The position numbers and the translations under genes are program-made. Below are positions 19,003-27,237 of a DNA stretch of 64,000 nucleotides, one piece after another. The stretch is from an uncultured Lentisphaeria bacterium (lineage in GTDB: Bacteria > Verrucomicrobiota > Lentisphaeria > Victivallales > Victivallaceae). The DNA lies in NCBI GenBank assembly GCA_903863035.1, contig CAIPAT010000270.1, forward strand, positions 1 to 64,000. The letters are read 5' to 3'. Below the pieces are notes generated by a model. The model saw only the letters and a list, made by a program, of their open reading frames with translations, was not told where the DNA came from and made no database searches. Within the stretch, counting starts at the first letter, position 1. Each line of letters starts with the position of its first letter.

Positions 19003-19662
19003 TTGATCAGCAGTCCGTTCCGCACCAAATCCGAAAAAATGAAGGCTTTCTCGCATGTTGATATCTATCCGGTTATCTCCTCCGAGTTTACTAATGGCCG
19101 TGATGTCTTAGAGGTACTGCGCAAAATCGCCGAAGCCGGGGCAAAAATCGTTCAGTTGCGGGAAAAGAATAAAACCAAAGCCGAAGTCTACCGCCTGGCG
19201 CTGGAATACCGCAAAATAACAGCTCAGTTCAACATGCTGCTGATCTTGAATGATCATCTGGACATTGCACTCGCGACAAATGCCGATGGCGTCCACCTGG
19301 GGCAGGATGATCTGCCGCTGGAACCGGCAAAGAAGCTCGGCTCAAATCTGATTATCGGCAACTCCACCCATAATCTTGAGGAAGCATTTGCCGCGCAGGC
19401 CGCCGGCGCTGACTACATTAACATCGGTCCGATCTATCCGACCGGAACCAAAACCGTAGCCTGCGGCGCAATCGGTCTGGAAACCATGAAAACGATTTCC
19501 GATCAGGTAAGACTGCCGTTCACCGTCATGGGCGGCATCAAAGCCCGCCATATTCCCGAACTTATCTCCTGCGGCGCCGTAAAAATCGCGATGGTTACCG
19601 AAATCACCCAGGCCGATGACATCCGCGCCCGGGTAACAGAACTCCGCAGTTTATTTGCATGA
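19003..19662 (+). CDS. thiE: Thiamine-phosphate synthase-like protein (TTG start)
   Basis: A 219-aa TIM-barrel enzyme that joins HMP-PP and HET-P into thiamine monophosphate. Motifs: VQLREKNKTKAE (about residue 45), LILNDHLDIALATNADGVHLGQDDL, IGNSTHNLEEA, and the phosphate loop GADYINIGPIYPTGTK followed by VMGGI. The TTG at 19003 is favoured because AGGAGG lies 6 nt before it; an ATG at 19039 is the alternative. No TPP riboswitch is visible upstream. It could instead be TenI, but the motif set fits ThiE. It is not with other thi genes. Confidence 0.85.
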   Translation: MISSPFRTKSEKMKAFSHVDIYPVISSEFTNGRDVLEVLRKIAEAGAKIVQLREKNKTKAEVYRLALEYRKITAQFNMLLILNDHLDIALATNADGVHLGQDDLPLEPAKKLGSNLIIGNSTHNLEEAFAAQAAGADYINIGPIYPTGTKTVACGAIGLETMKTISDQVRLPFTVMGGIKARHIPELISCGAVKIAMVTEITQADDIRARVTELRSLFA

Positions 19663-20415
19663 TTTTGGACACCCCTGTCCGGAACCGTTTAACCACAAAG
19701 ACACCGAGACACAAAGAAATCCATTTCTTCATTTTGGACAATTTGGATAGCCGTTGAGCATAATGCTTTGTATATTTTTCAAACAACATTCTGGATCCCG
19801 CAGTTGCGGGAGACACTGCTGTGCAGAATGATTTCGTTGTAGTACTCTCGCTCTGCGGGAGAGTTTCGGTCTTTCCGTCCGACACGAACGACTCTACAAC
19901 AAATCCCGATTCCGGAGACATTAGAGACCTGTTGAACATAATGCTTAACGGTTTTCTCAAACAACTCCGAGTCGTTAGAGAGTCATTGAGCATAATGCAC
20001 TCGCTTTTCTCGCTTTTCTCGCTTTTCTCGCTTTTCTCGCTTTTCTCGCTTTCCACTTTCAACTCCCGCAAAGCGGGTTCTCTTTTACTATTAGTGATTT
20101 TGTCAATAGAAATTGTTAAAACAGGCTCAAACAGGGTGGTAAAATGCATTTTTGAAAGTCAGTTTTTTTAGACGCTTTTTATGACTGCGGCGGTACTGCG
20201 CCGCTTTGGATATAATGTAATGTCAGGGATATTCAGCCGATGCTGAAGGCATAGATAAACCTTATTTTAAAATCCTGCGACTGGAAACATTAAAATAAGA
20301 AATATAAATTAACGATATATCAATGAATATATCCAACAAAAATTAAAACAAAGTGGACAGGCTTCGATATAGAAGACCAAAAAAAGCAAAGTAATTGTCC
20401 ATAGGAAAAAACAAT
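19663..20415. repeat. Repeat-rich gene-free region
   Basis: Two 35-bp direct repeats at 19753-19787 and 19931-19965 share GTTGA(G/A)CATAATGCTT and TCAAACAAC at their ends (27 of 35 identical); a third, partial copy is TTGAGCATAATGC at 19986-19998. A 9-bp array TCGCTTTTC has five perfect copies and one imperfect copy at 20001-20054. Near the left end is AACCACAAAGACACCGAGAC, related to the string at 17077. No credible gene: the minus-strand frame here only reads through the array as (SEK)n. Confidence 0.75.
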
Positions 20416-20784
20416 ATGAAACCTGATCCCGGATGGATTGAAAACTGGCGAATCGGGGTAAACCCGAACAGAGAAAGAGAAGTTTCCGATGGCTTTATTT
20501 CCATTTTTGCGGACTTTTGGAAAACTCAAGCCCTGGATGATAAGGCAAAAACGACACAGAACAGATATGCCGCCGCTCTGCATTCTATTGGCGGCTATCT
20601 GGTTGAGCAGGCAATTTCCGAGGAAGGCAGGAATAAAACTTACTACGAACTGGTCTCTGAAAGCATTGGTCCGGATGACGGACCTTTGATTCATTTTGAC
20701 AATGAAACATGGCAAAACGAGATTGACATGGTTTCCAGAAAACTGTATAAATACATGAGAAACAAAGTTGAATTGCTGGATTAA
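20416..20784 (+). CDS. Uncharacterised protein, partner of the SEC-C gene
   Basis: A 122-aa mostly helical, acidic-mixed protein with no recognised domain. Start chosen at the ATG at 20416 with AGGA 9 nt upstream (the TTG at 20395 is possible). It is rich in Asp/Glu/Lys, with a central SIGGYLVEQAISEEG-like helix and no signal peptide or membrane segment. The stop is 22 nt before the SEC-C-motif gene on the same strand, so both form a two-gene unit. Function unknown. Confidence 0.7.
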   Translation: MKPDPGWIENWRIGVNPNREREVSDGFISIFADFWKTQALDDKAKTTQNRYAAALHSIGGYLVEQAISEEGRNKTYYELVSESIGPDDGPLIHFDNETWQNEIDMVSRKLYKYMRNKVELLD

Positions 20785-20806
20785 TTTTAAGGAGCTGGTA
20801 CACGAT

Positions 20807-22126
20807 ATGTCAAAGACTGGAATAAACAGACCCTGCGAATGCGGTAGCGGGAAAAAATTTAAGCTGTGTTGTATGACCCGGGAGGAAAGAATCTCTGAAA
20901 AAGCAAGATTCCAGTTCCAGGATACGGGTGGGGCATTTAACGGATACAATGAATTTGTTAATTCCGGCATTGAAAAACTGTCGCCACAAGAAGAGGACAT
21001 TCATTGTGATCCGGTTGTTGACAACTGGTGGGATGGATTTATGCCATTATATAAGAGAATGGATATTGACAGGATGTTGCCTCTTATATATGGCTTCATG
21101 GCCGAACATCCTGAAAAGTTCCATGAGCTCGGGCTTCATGAGGAATGCCTTTTTGAACTTGGGCCCGCCATGGATAAACTTGGCAGGAACGGGGAATACA
21201 TTGCACTCCTCGAAAAGATACGGCTGGAATTCAGCGAGACTTATCGTCAGGTATACCGGGCTTTGGACAGTTCGATTATTGAGTACAAGGTTTCACTGGG
21301 CACGGAACATGACATCATCCCCAGCCTGGACAACTTTATGAGTTGTCAGGAAAACGACGATAATTACATTGAGGAAGTTCTTGATTTACTGGCGATTACG
21401 GGAAGGAAGACAGACCTGAAAATATTATCTGAAAAGATATATTTGAATTGTGAATCTGCTCTGGAAAAACTCTTTTATTTGATATACGAACCGTACCTGG
21501 CGGACAGGAACAGCTCCAATGAGGCTGTGCTCGCCATTGCGGAAAGCATGAAAACGTATAACTTCATGGACGAAGTTACTGATAAAGATGTAATTGCAGC
21601 AAAGCTGAAGAACATGACCGAGTACTATGCTCCTTTTGATTTTTCTGTCCTTCCCGGGAAAACCATGATTGCCGAAGAATATTGTGGACTGGTGGAAAGA
21701 TTTACAGGCTTCCTGGTGCATGATATTGGATGCTCGACAATTGCGGCGTTTCAACTTTCAAAGTATGTGGATATGTATATTTTCTTTCTTCTGTCCAAAA
21801 GAAAGAGCAAAACCCCGTTTGTCTTTAACAAAACACATCTTGAAAACTTCATAGTATCAGAATTTAAGGCGTTTTTTTATGTAATTGCCATTCCCGCAAC
21901 AGCGTTTGTCCAGGGCATAATCTATTTTCATCGCTTCCTGAATAATTTGGACGGCGCTCCTAAAAGTGATCTTGACATGATTATTCGTGAATCTCAGGAA
22001 ATATATTCAATGCTAAGAAAATGTTCAACGGAAAGAGAATCCTGTGTTGAAAGAATATTCGGAACATTTCCAAATTTTAAAGGAACTGTAATGGATGAAC
22101 CGGAAACCAGCAAGACGAACCGTTGA
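20807..22126 (+). CDS. SEC-C metal-binding motif protein, uncharacterised
   Basis: A 439-aa protein with a SEC-C zinc motif right at the N-terminus: PCECGSGKKFKLCC, with Cys10, Cys12, Cys21 and Cys22. In SecA this motif is C-terminal and binds SecB; here it leads a long helical region (residues 40-430) that has no recognised fold and no membrane segment. Start chosen at the ATG at 20807 with AAGGAG upstream. SEC-C proteins of this size are found beside unrelated partners in many genomes and often have unknown roles. With the small upstream gene it forms an isolated unit flanked by repeats. Confidence 0.8.
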   Translation: MSKTGINRPCECGSGKKFKLCCMTREERISEKARFQFQDTGGAFNGYNEFVNSGIEKLSPQEEDIHCDPVVDNWWDGFMPLYKRMDIDRMLPLIYGFMAEHPEKFHELGLHEECLFELGPAMDKLGRNGEYIALLEKIRLEFSETYRQVYRALDSSIIEYKVSLGTEHDIIPSLDNFMSCQENDDNYIEEVLDLLAITGRKTDLKILSEKIYLNCESALEKLFYLIYEPYLADRNSSNEAVLAIAESMKTYNFMDEVTDKDVIAAKLKNMTEYYAPFDFSVLPGKTMIAEEYCGLVERFTGFLVHDIGCSTIAAFQLSKYVDMYIFFLLSKRKSKTPFVFNKTHLENFIVSEFKAFFYVIAIPATAFVQGIIYFHRFLNNLDGAPKSDLDMIIRESQEIYSMLRKCSTERESCVERIFGTFPNFKGTVMDEPETSKTNR

Positions 22127-22175
22127 AAAGTGAATGCAATAACACTGTAAATCAGGGAGTAATATTTGACATCTC

Positions 22176-22250
22176 GGGGTCTGTCCGGAATGGCGCTACG
22201 TTAAGGATTGTTTTGAGCTTGTTTTTCTGTGTTCTTGAATGCTTTGTATC
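22176..22250 (-). repeat. Dispersed repeat, copy 1 (possible coding remnant)
   Basis: About 75 bp similar to 52397-52470. Read on the minus strand both copies encode a like peptide (KNKLKT-LN-A-FR-DP at the same spacing), so this may be the tail of a decayed gene or mobile element open reading frame. Identity is unknown. Confidence 0.5.
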
Positions 22251-22334
22251 AAAACAAGCTGAGGTATTTAAGAAATTTATACAGGGAAATTCTTGATCTT
22301 TCAACACAAGACATAGAGAAAGATAAAACAGAGT

Positions 22335-22377
22335 AGTAAGCGAATGTATGCGGTTGAGCCGCATATATTCGCTTACT
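22335..22377. other. Large inverted repeat (hairpin)
   Basis: Arms of 19 bp with one mismatch (AGTAAGCGAATGTATGCGG / CCGCATATATTCGCTTACT) around a TTGAG loop. It lies 210 bp after the SEC-C gene. No T-tract follows on the plus strand, so it is a weak candidate terminator; an element end or structural site is also possible. Confidence 0.75.
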
Positions 22378-22843
22378 CCAGTTGTCTCTCTGTACTACTA
22401 TCCGTCATCTTCTTGTTTTTCAGAAAGATTTTCATGCGGCCATTTCCATAAGTTTCTCATTATGAACATGAAAAATGCTCAGCAATGCAGTGGAGAATTT
22501 TCGTCACTTTAGCCGTCAAATTGAAGTTCCGGCGGAGGGATGCACGGGTACCCTGCAAAACAAAAAATTGTTTCTCGCTACATGCCACTGGCGGGCCCGC
22601 CGGGCGTGATCCAACGGTTCCGCAGTCGCTGGGTTGGTCGCCAAAGGCGAAATGCATAAAGCCGGTCAGACGACCGGCGCTCCCGGGTTTTCCTTCGCCC
22701 CCTTCCTTTACAATCGAAAAATAAGGAAAGCGCCTCGCGCCGGTAATTATTCATCGAGCAACTGGCGACACGACGGCTGTTGGACTTCTTCAATTTTTAA
22801 ATTTTAGTTTCATTCTTTTTTGCTGGTTTTTTATCATCACCTA

Positions 22844-22872
22844 TTGACAAATATCACGACTTCTATTATAAT
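22844..22872 (+). promoter_or_regulatory. Consensus sigma-70 promoter of locus A regulator
   Basis: TTGACA at 22844-22849, exactly 17 bp, TATAAT at 22867-22872: a perfect vegetative promoter 42 nt before the LacI-type gene. Confidence 0.85.
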
Positions 22873-22913
22873 AAACAATATGATATACGATTAACGTGCA
22901 AGGTATACAATAG

Positions 22914-24020
22914 ATGCAAGAGAGAGTTAACATCAATACGATCGCGAAGCTGGCCGGGGCCTCCACGACCACCGTCTCCAACTTTATAAACTGTACCGAA
23001 ACGATCCCGATCAGCACGGTAAAACGCGAACGGATCATGGAAGCAATGCGGTCCAAAAACTACCGTCCCAGTCCAGCCAGCAGCCAGCTCCGCCGTAATA
23101 GTGTTCTTCCCGGCAAGGCGGTATTCATTTTCGGCAGTTATTCGGAATGCAATCCATTCGATACCTGCAAAAACCCCATGCTGAGTGAACTTATCGCCAG
23201 CCTGGGGACTGAATTGAAGCTACGGCTGGGACTCAACATGGAAATAAGGGCGGTCACAGACGAGAACAGTATGGAAGCCTGGAACGAAACCATTGCCGAT
23301 GCCGAAGCGCTGATCTGCTACGGCAGGCTTGACGCAGCATTGTTTGAGTTGTCAGTCCGCCGGAACATCCCATTGGGGTTGATCTCCGATTACAAGATCA
23401 TACAGACGCGCGGCATGAGCAGTGCGCTGCCTCCGCTCGACTATGTATACTGGGATAGCGCCAGCCATCTGGACAAGCTGTTGAATCATGTAGCGGCAAA
23501 AGGCGCTAAACGCGTGGCTTTCGTCAGTTCCTGGAATATCGAACGCAATAATCCTAAAGGCTTTGCAGTGGAAGCGGAGGCGAAAATAGCCGAGTTCAAA
23601 GAATTCACCGCATCTAAAACCGGTCTGTCCGGGGAACTCTTCTGTCCGCCGATGCCGGAAAACATTTCGCCCTATTATGAGGGGCGCAATGCTTATGAGT
23701 TCATCCGCGATAAAGACTTACAGTCTTTCGACGCGATTCTGGGGCACAATGACTTTGTCGCTCAGGGAATAATCGGGGCGTTACAGGATAAGGGTATCGT
23801 TCCCGGACGCGACATGCTGGTTTGCGGCGAAGGCGATTACATCGAATGCCGCTACAGCATGCCAACCGTTACGACAGCTTCATATGACAAGGAGTTTCTG
23901 GCAGATAGCATCTGTAATATCCTGAAGGACAGAATGAAGCACAACCGTCCTCAGGGTGAACATATCCTGATTCCAAGCTGTCTGCTGGAACGTGAAAGCA
24001 CGGCAGGAAAAAGCCATTAA
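22914..24020 (+). CDS. LacI-family transcriptional regulator
   Basis: A 368-aa regulator. The N-terminal HTH is LacI-like (INTIAKLAGASTTTVSNFIN, residues 6-25), followed by the hinge helix region and a periplasmic-binding-protein-like sensor domain (about 70-355) with FDAILGHNDFVAQGIIGALQDKGIVPGRD, the typical effector-domain strand-turn. The effector is probably a sugar released by the enzymes that follow. It has a consensus promoter with 17-bp spacing and is the first gene of locus A, ahead of a pseudopilin and secreted glycosidase. Autoregulation is likely but no operator is certain. Confidence 0.88.
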   Translation: MQERVNINTIAKLAGASTTTVSNFINCTETIPISTVKRERIMEAMRSKNYRPSPASSQLRRNSVLPGKAVFIFGSYSECNPFDTCKNPMLSELIASLGTELKLRLGLNMEIRAVTDENSMEAWNETIADAEALICYGRLDAALFELSVRRNIPLGLISDYKIIQTRGMSSALPPLDYVYWDSASHLDKLLNHVAAKGAKRVAFVSSWNIERNNPKGFAVEAEAKIAEFKEFTASKTGLSGELFCPPMPENISPYYEGRNAYEFIRDKDLQSFDAILGHNDFVAQGIIGALQDKGIVPGRDMLVCGEGDYIECRYSMPTVTTASYDKEFLADSICNILKDRMKHNRPQGEHILIPSCLLERESTAGKSH

Positions 24021-24110
24021 CAGCAGGGGGACGATGATTATGAAACGGTCGCTTTTAAAGAAAATATGGTATTTGCAATGAAACAAAATAGTACAGAAAG
24101 GAAAATGATT

Positions 24111-24794
24111 ATGAAACAAAAAAACATGAATTTTACACTCATCGAACTCCTCGTGGTGATCGCCATCATAGCTATTTTGGCCGGAATGCTGCTGCCTGCG
24201 CTGAATAAGGCCAGAAGCAAAGCCAAGGCGATTTCCTGCACCAGCAATCTTAAACAAATCGTCGCCGCCGCCGCCTACTATACTAACGACAATAACGATT
24301 ATCTGTTGCCTGCCTATCATCCCACGTTCGCAGGTTATGACGATACTACCACCTGGGTAGCCAAGATACAGGGTTATATCGGCAAAAAGAAGTATGTCAT
24401 AGCCGACTCCAAAGTAGCCTTCTGTCCGGAATCGCCCAAGCGTTTTGGCTACGGAGTGAATGAAGGGGTCGGTTGGGGGCCGGGCCCACTGTTGAAAAAG
24501 GCTTCCCGGATCCGAGATGCCTCGGTACGAGTTTACTTTGCGGACTGTATCAATTATGGCGTTAAGCCTGGCTGGTATTCCGGAACTCAAGGCGACTGGT
24601 CCGCTTACCCCCTTAGTTGGCAGGGTTATGTCCGCTCGTACCCGAACGATATTGTCGTCTACTTCGTTCATCCGGGCAAAACCGGCAATATTGCCTTTAT
24701 CGACGGCCATACGACAGCAAAGATGTTTAGTGACATATCTGATCCGTCCTATCATTTCGCAAAATGGGCACCATACTGGAACATCCCTAAATAA
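24111..24794 (+). CDS. Pseudopilin-like protein (prepilin-type N-terminus), locus A
   Basis: A 227-aa protein with the prepilin-type segment [29 protein letters not shown] at residues 7-35. The residue before the Phe is Asn, not the usual Gly. The remainder is a globular domain ending with a [15 protein letters not shown] strand, the DUF1559-like tail. Start chosen at the ATG at 24111 (AGAAAGGA 8 nt upstream). Proteins of this kind are abundant in Lentisphaerota and Planctomycetota and are thought to be surface/periplasmic, type II-secretion-like; role in glycan use is inferred from context. It follows the LacI gene by 90 nt. Confidence 0.9.
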   Translation: MKQKNMNFTLIELLVVIAIIAILAGMLLPALNKARSKAKAISCTSNLKQIVAAAAYYTNDNNDYLLPAYHPTFAGYDDTTTWVAKIQGYIGKKKYVIADSKVAFCPESPKRFGYGVNEGVGWGPGPLLKKASRIRDASVRVYFADCINYGVKPGWYSGTQGDWSAYPLSWQGYVRSYPNDIVVYFVHPGKTGNIAFIDGHTTAKMFSDISDPSYHFAKWAPYWNIPK

Positions 24795-24951
24795 TGCGGA
24801 CTTAAGAAAACAGATTCCATTACAACAGAATGGTCGTTTTGTGCAAAAATATATAAGCGTTATGTCGCTGGATGGACTACTGTTGTGCAAAGAGCTCCCG
24901 GCAGAGTAAAAAGCTAATGAATTCAAGAAACAATAAAGAAAGGTCATTTTC

Positions 24952-26532
24952 ATGAAAAAACTTATCGGAATCGCATTACTGGGACTGACAGTCGGACTTG
25001 GAGCTCAGTCGCCGGGAAGTGTGATTTTTACCAATGACAGCAATGTGCCGCCGCAAAAGACTCCGGAATATTTCCTGGGGGCAGGAACCGAGTTCATCTA
25101 TTCCATCAACCGGGCCAAATCGGGAAACAATTCGCAGGAACGGGTGCAGGTGCTGAAAGATTTGAAGTTGCAGTCGCTGCGCGGCCCGGCCGGCACCATT
25201 GCCAACTGGTATCTGTGGAAAAAAGGATACATGTTTACCCCTGAAGAACCGGACTATCATAAATATTACGACAAGGAGTACAACAAGGGTAAAGGTCAGG
25301 GGCCGCGTCCGGTAATGCTGGCGGAACTCTACGAGGAAGCCGGCAAGCTGAATATTCCTTATGTGTTTAACGTCAATGTCGAAACCCAGTCGCCGGAAGA
25401 CATCGCCGAGATGGTGAAAGAAATCAAAAAACTATCAAGTAAACCTGTTTTTCTGGAGATGGGCAACGAGCTGTTTGAACCTGGTGACCGCAAAGCGTTC
25501 CCCACCTGCCGTGAATATATCGCCAAAGTCCGAGCCATCGGGAAAGCGGTCAAAGCGGTCGATCCGACGGTACAAATCGCGGTGGTCTGCCCTTCTTATC
25601 CGTTCAGCGAAGATAAAATGCTGAACAGCGCCCTGCGCAAACTGGCCAACACCGGCAATAAACCGATTGACCACTATCTGGAATGGGATGATATCCTTGC
25701 CGCCAATCAGGATGCTTTTGATGCGGTAATCCTCCATCCCTATATTTTCTTCCGGGTTGAAAATGCCACGCCGGAATCAGTGATGGCATTTATGGCGGCT
25801 TGGAATGCCGCGGGCGAAGAAGTGCTGCGGAGCTATTACTCAAAAATGTTTCCATCTAAAAAAATCTGGATGACCGAATTCAACGTCCTCTGCTGGCGGG
25901 TGTTCGGCGAAAAAAATCCGGAACTGCAAAACCGGCTACAGTTGATGAAAAGTACCGGTGCTGCCGTCGCCAATATGGAATCATTACTGCGTTTCATCAG
26001 CGCCGGTAATGTTTCAATGACCCATTTGCATACATTCGCCGATGGTCAGGGGTTCGGCATCGTTCAGGCCGGACCCAAAGGTCTGGTCAAGCTGCCCAAT
26101 TACTATATCTATGAAGCCATGGGAAAACTGCTGGCGGAAAATCAGTATTATTACCGGATGAACGCTCCTGACTCCATGTCCAGTGATTTCCTGTTGAGTT
26201 ATACTCATGTATTGCAGGGTCCGGAAGAAGGCCTAGTACGCTATCAGAATGTCGGAGCCTGGGGTTTCGGCACGGAAAAAGTATTGCGCCAGGTTGTATT
26301 TCAGAACCGCACACCGTATGAACAGAAAGTTGGTTTTAGAAGCAGCAAACTTCAGAAAATATGGAGTTACGGCGGCCGTAATCCATTCCCGAACTTTCTG
26401 CGTAATACTCTACACTGGACTCATCCGCCGCTGACCGAGAATATTCCTGTTCCCGACCGGGAAAACGGCCCGGCTGCAACTGAACTGATTCTGCCGCCGT
26501 ATTCCATGACCATTGCCAATGTAATCAATTAA
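24952..26532 (+). CDS. Secreted GH51/clan GH-A-like glycosidase
   Basis: A 526-aa protein with an N-terminal signal peptide (MKKLIGIALLGLTVGLGAQS). It is a clan GH-A TIM barrel by its two catalytic Glu landmarks: the acid/base in FLEMGNELFEPG (about residue 170) and the nucleophile in IWMTEFNVLCW (about 307). The C-terminal beta-domain ends LPPYSMTIANVIN, as in alpha-L-arabinofuranosidases of GH51. It probably cleaves arabinofuranosyl or related side chains outside the cytoplasm. Substrate is unproved. AAAGG precedes the ATG. Confidence 0.75.
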   Translation: MKKLIGIALLGLTVGLGAQSPGSVIFTNDSNVPPQKTPEYFLGAGTEFIYSINRAKSGNNSQERVQVLKDLKLQSLRGPAGTIANWYLWKKGYMFTPEEPDYHKYYDKEYNKGKGQGPRPVMLAELYEEAGKLNIPYVFNVNVETQSPEDIAEMVKEIKKLSSKPVFLEMGNELFEPGDRKAFPTCREYIAKVRAIGKAVKAVDPTVQIAVVCPSYPFSEDKMLNSALRKLANTGNKPIDHYLEWDDILAANQDAFDAVILHPYIFFRVENATPESVMAFMAAWNAAGEEVLRSYYSKMFPSKKIWMTEFNVLCWRVFGEKNPELQNRLQLMKSTGAAVANMESLLRFISAGNVSMTHLHTFADGQGFGIVQAGPKGLVKLPNYYIYEAMGKLLAENQYYYRMNAPDSMSSDFLLSYTHVLQGPEEGLVRYQNVGAWGFGTEKVLRQVVFQNRTPYEQKVGFRSSKLQKIWSYGGRNPFPNFLRNTLHWTHPPLTENIPVPDRENGPAATELILPPYSMTIANVIN

Positions 26533-26559
26533 CCACTTTAAATAAGGAGATTCACGATC

Positions 26560-27219
26560 ATGAAGTTTTTAATGCCGATGATATTATTGGGAACCTGTCT
26601 GATTGCCGGTGCTGAACCTGTTCGCGGCCGTATTGATATTTTTGGAGACCAGCAAAATGCCATTGTCCTGACCACGGGCGATATCACTTCAGGTGGGATT
26701 ATCGGCAACGCGTCTTGGGGAAAAACAGATGACCGTAAATTTTATCTGACAGCCGAAACTCCGCTGCTGTCACCAAACGAATGGACAAAGTTTTCGTTCA
26801 GCTTCACTCCCGAAGCCGACGGGAACATCTCCGTTATTCTGAAGAGTTCGTATGCGCAGACCAAAGGGAAAAAACAGCAGGATCAGGTATGGGTCTACTG
26901 GGATAATCTGTTGGTCGAGGGCGTCGTAAGTTCAGGGGCGAAACCGGTCGTTCTGCCGGTTGCCGGCGATGTTCCCCCGACCGCAAAAGCAATCAACGGG
27001 TTTATCGATGGCAGTTTTGAAAACAGTGATGGTAAAGGCTGGTTCAAAAACGCGGGAACGGTCATAGTAAAAGATAAAGCCATTGCGCAGGACGGTCAAG
27101 CTTGTGTAAAGGTGTGGTGTACCGCCAATATCGGACAGAATCTCAAAGTGAAAAAGGGTGCGAAAGTCACCATTACCGGCTTTGCTAAACCGGCCGAGTT
27201 TGTACCGGCGCAAGAATGA
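26560..27219 (+). CDS. Secreted beta-rich protein with carbohydrate-binding-like fold
   Basis: A 219-aa protein with a signal peptide (MKFLMPMILLGTCLIAGA). It has two weakly similar halves of beta-sandwich type: WTKFSFSFTPEADGNISVILKSS with WVYWDNLLVEG, and NGFIDGSFENSDGKGWFKN with LKVKKGAKVTITGFAK, as in CBM4/9 and CBM16-like modules. No catalytic motif. Its C-terminal KVKKGAKVTITGFAKPAEFVPAQE resembles that of the truncated gene at the right edge of the window. It lies 27 nt after the GH51-like gene, so it may aid its binding to glycan. AAGGAG precedes the ATG. Confidence 0.7.
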   Translation: MKFLMPMILLGTCLIAGAEPVRGRIDIFGDQQNAIVLTTGDITSGGIIGNASWGKTDDRKFYLTAETPLLSPNEWTKFSFSFTPEADGNISVILKSSYAQTKGKKQQDQVWVYWDNLLVEGVVSSGAKPVVLPVAGDVPPTAKAINGFIDGSFENSDGKGWFKNAGTVIVKDKAIAQDGQACVKVWCTANIGQNLKVKKGAKVTITGFAKPAEFVPAQE

Positions 27220-27237
27220 TCAAATAGCAGGATTACA

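Larger units (their letters stand above)
22127..22843. other. Gene-free region with repeat remnant and large hairpin
   Basis: About 720 bp. It holds the dispersed repeat at 22176-22250, the 19-bp-arm hairpin at 22335-22377, and a GC-rich stretch around 22480-22740 with CTGGCGGGCCCGCC and several short inverted repeats but no credible reading frame. It may be eroded remains of a former gene or element. Confidence 0.6.

Noticed and set aside
19604-20149. Minus-strand open frame with EKS repeats
   Set aside because: It reads through the 9-bp array and overlaps the thiE end; no ribosome site; composition is that of translated repeats.
22480-22760. GC-rich stretch as a structured RNA
   Set aside because: Some short inverted repeats but no known RNA consensus and no promoter or terminator framing it.
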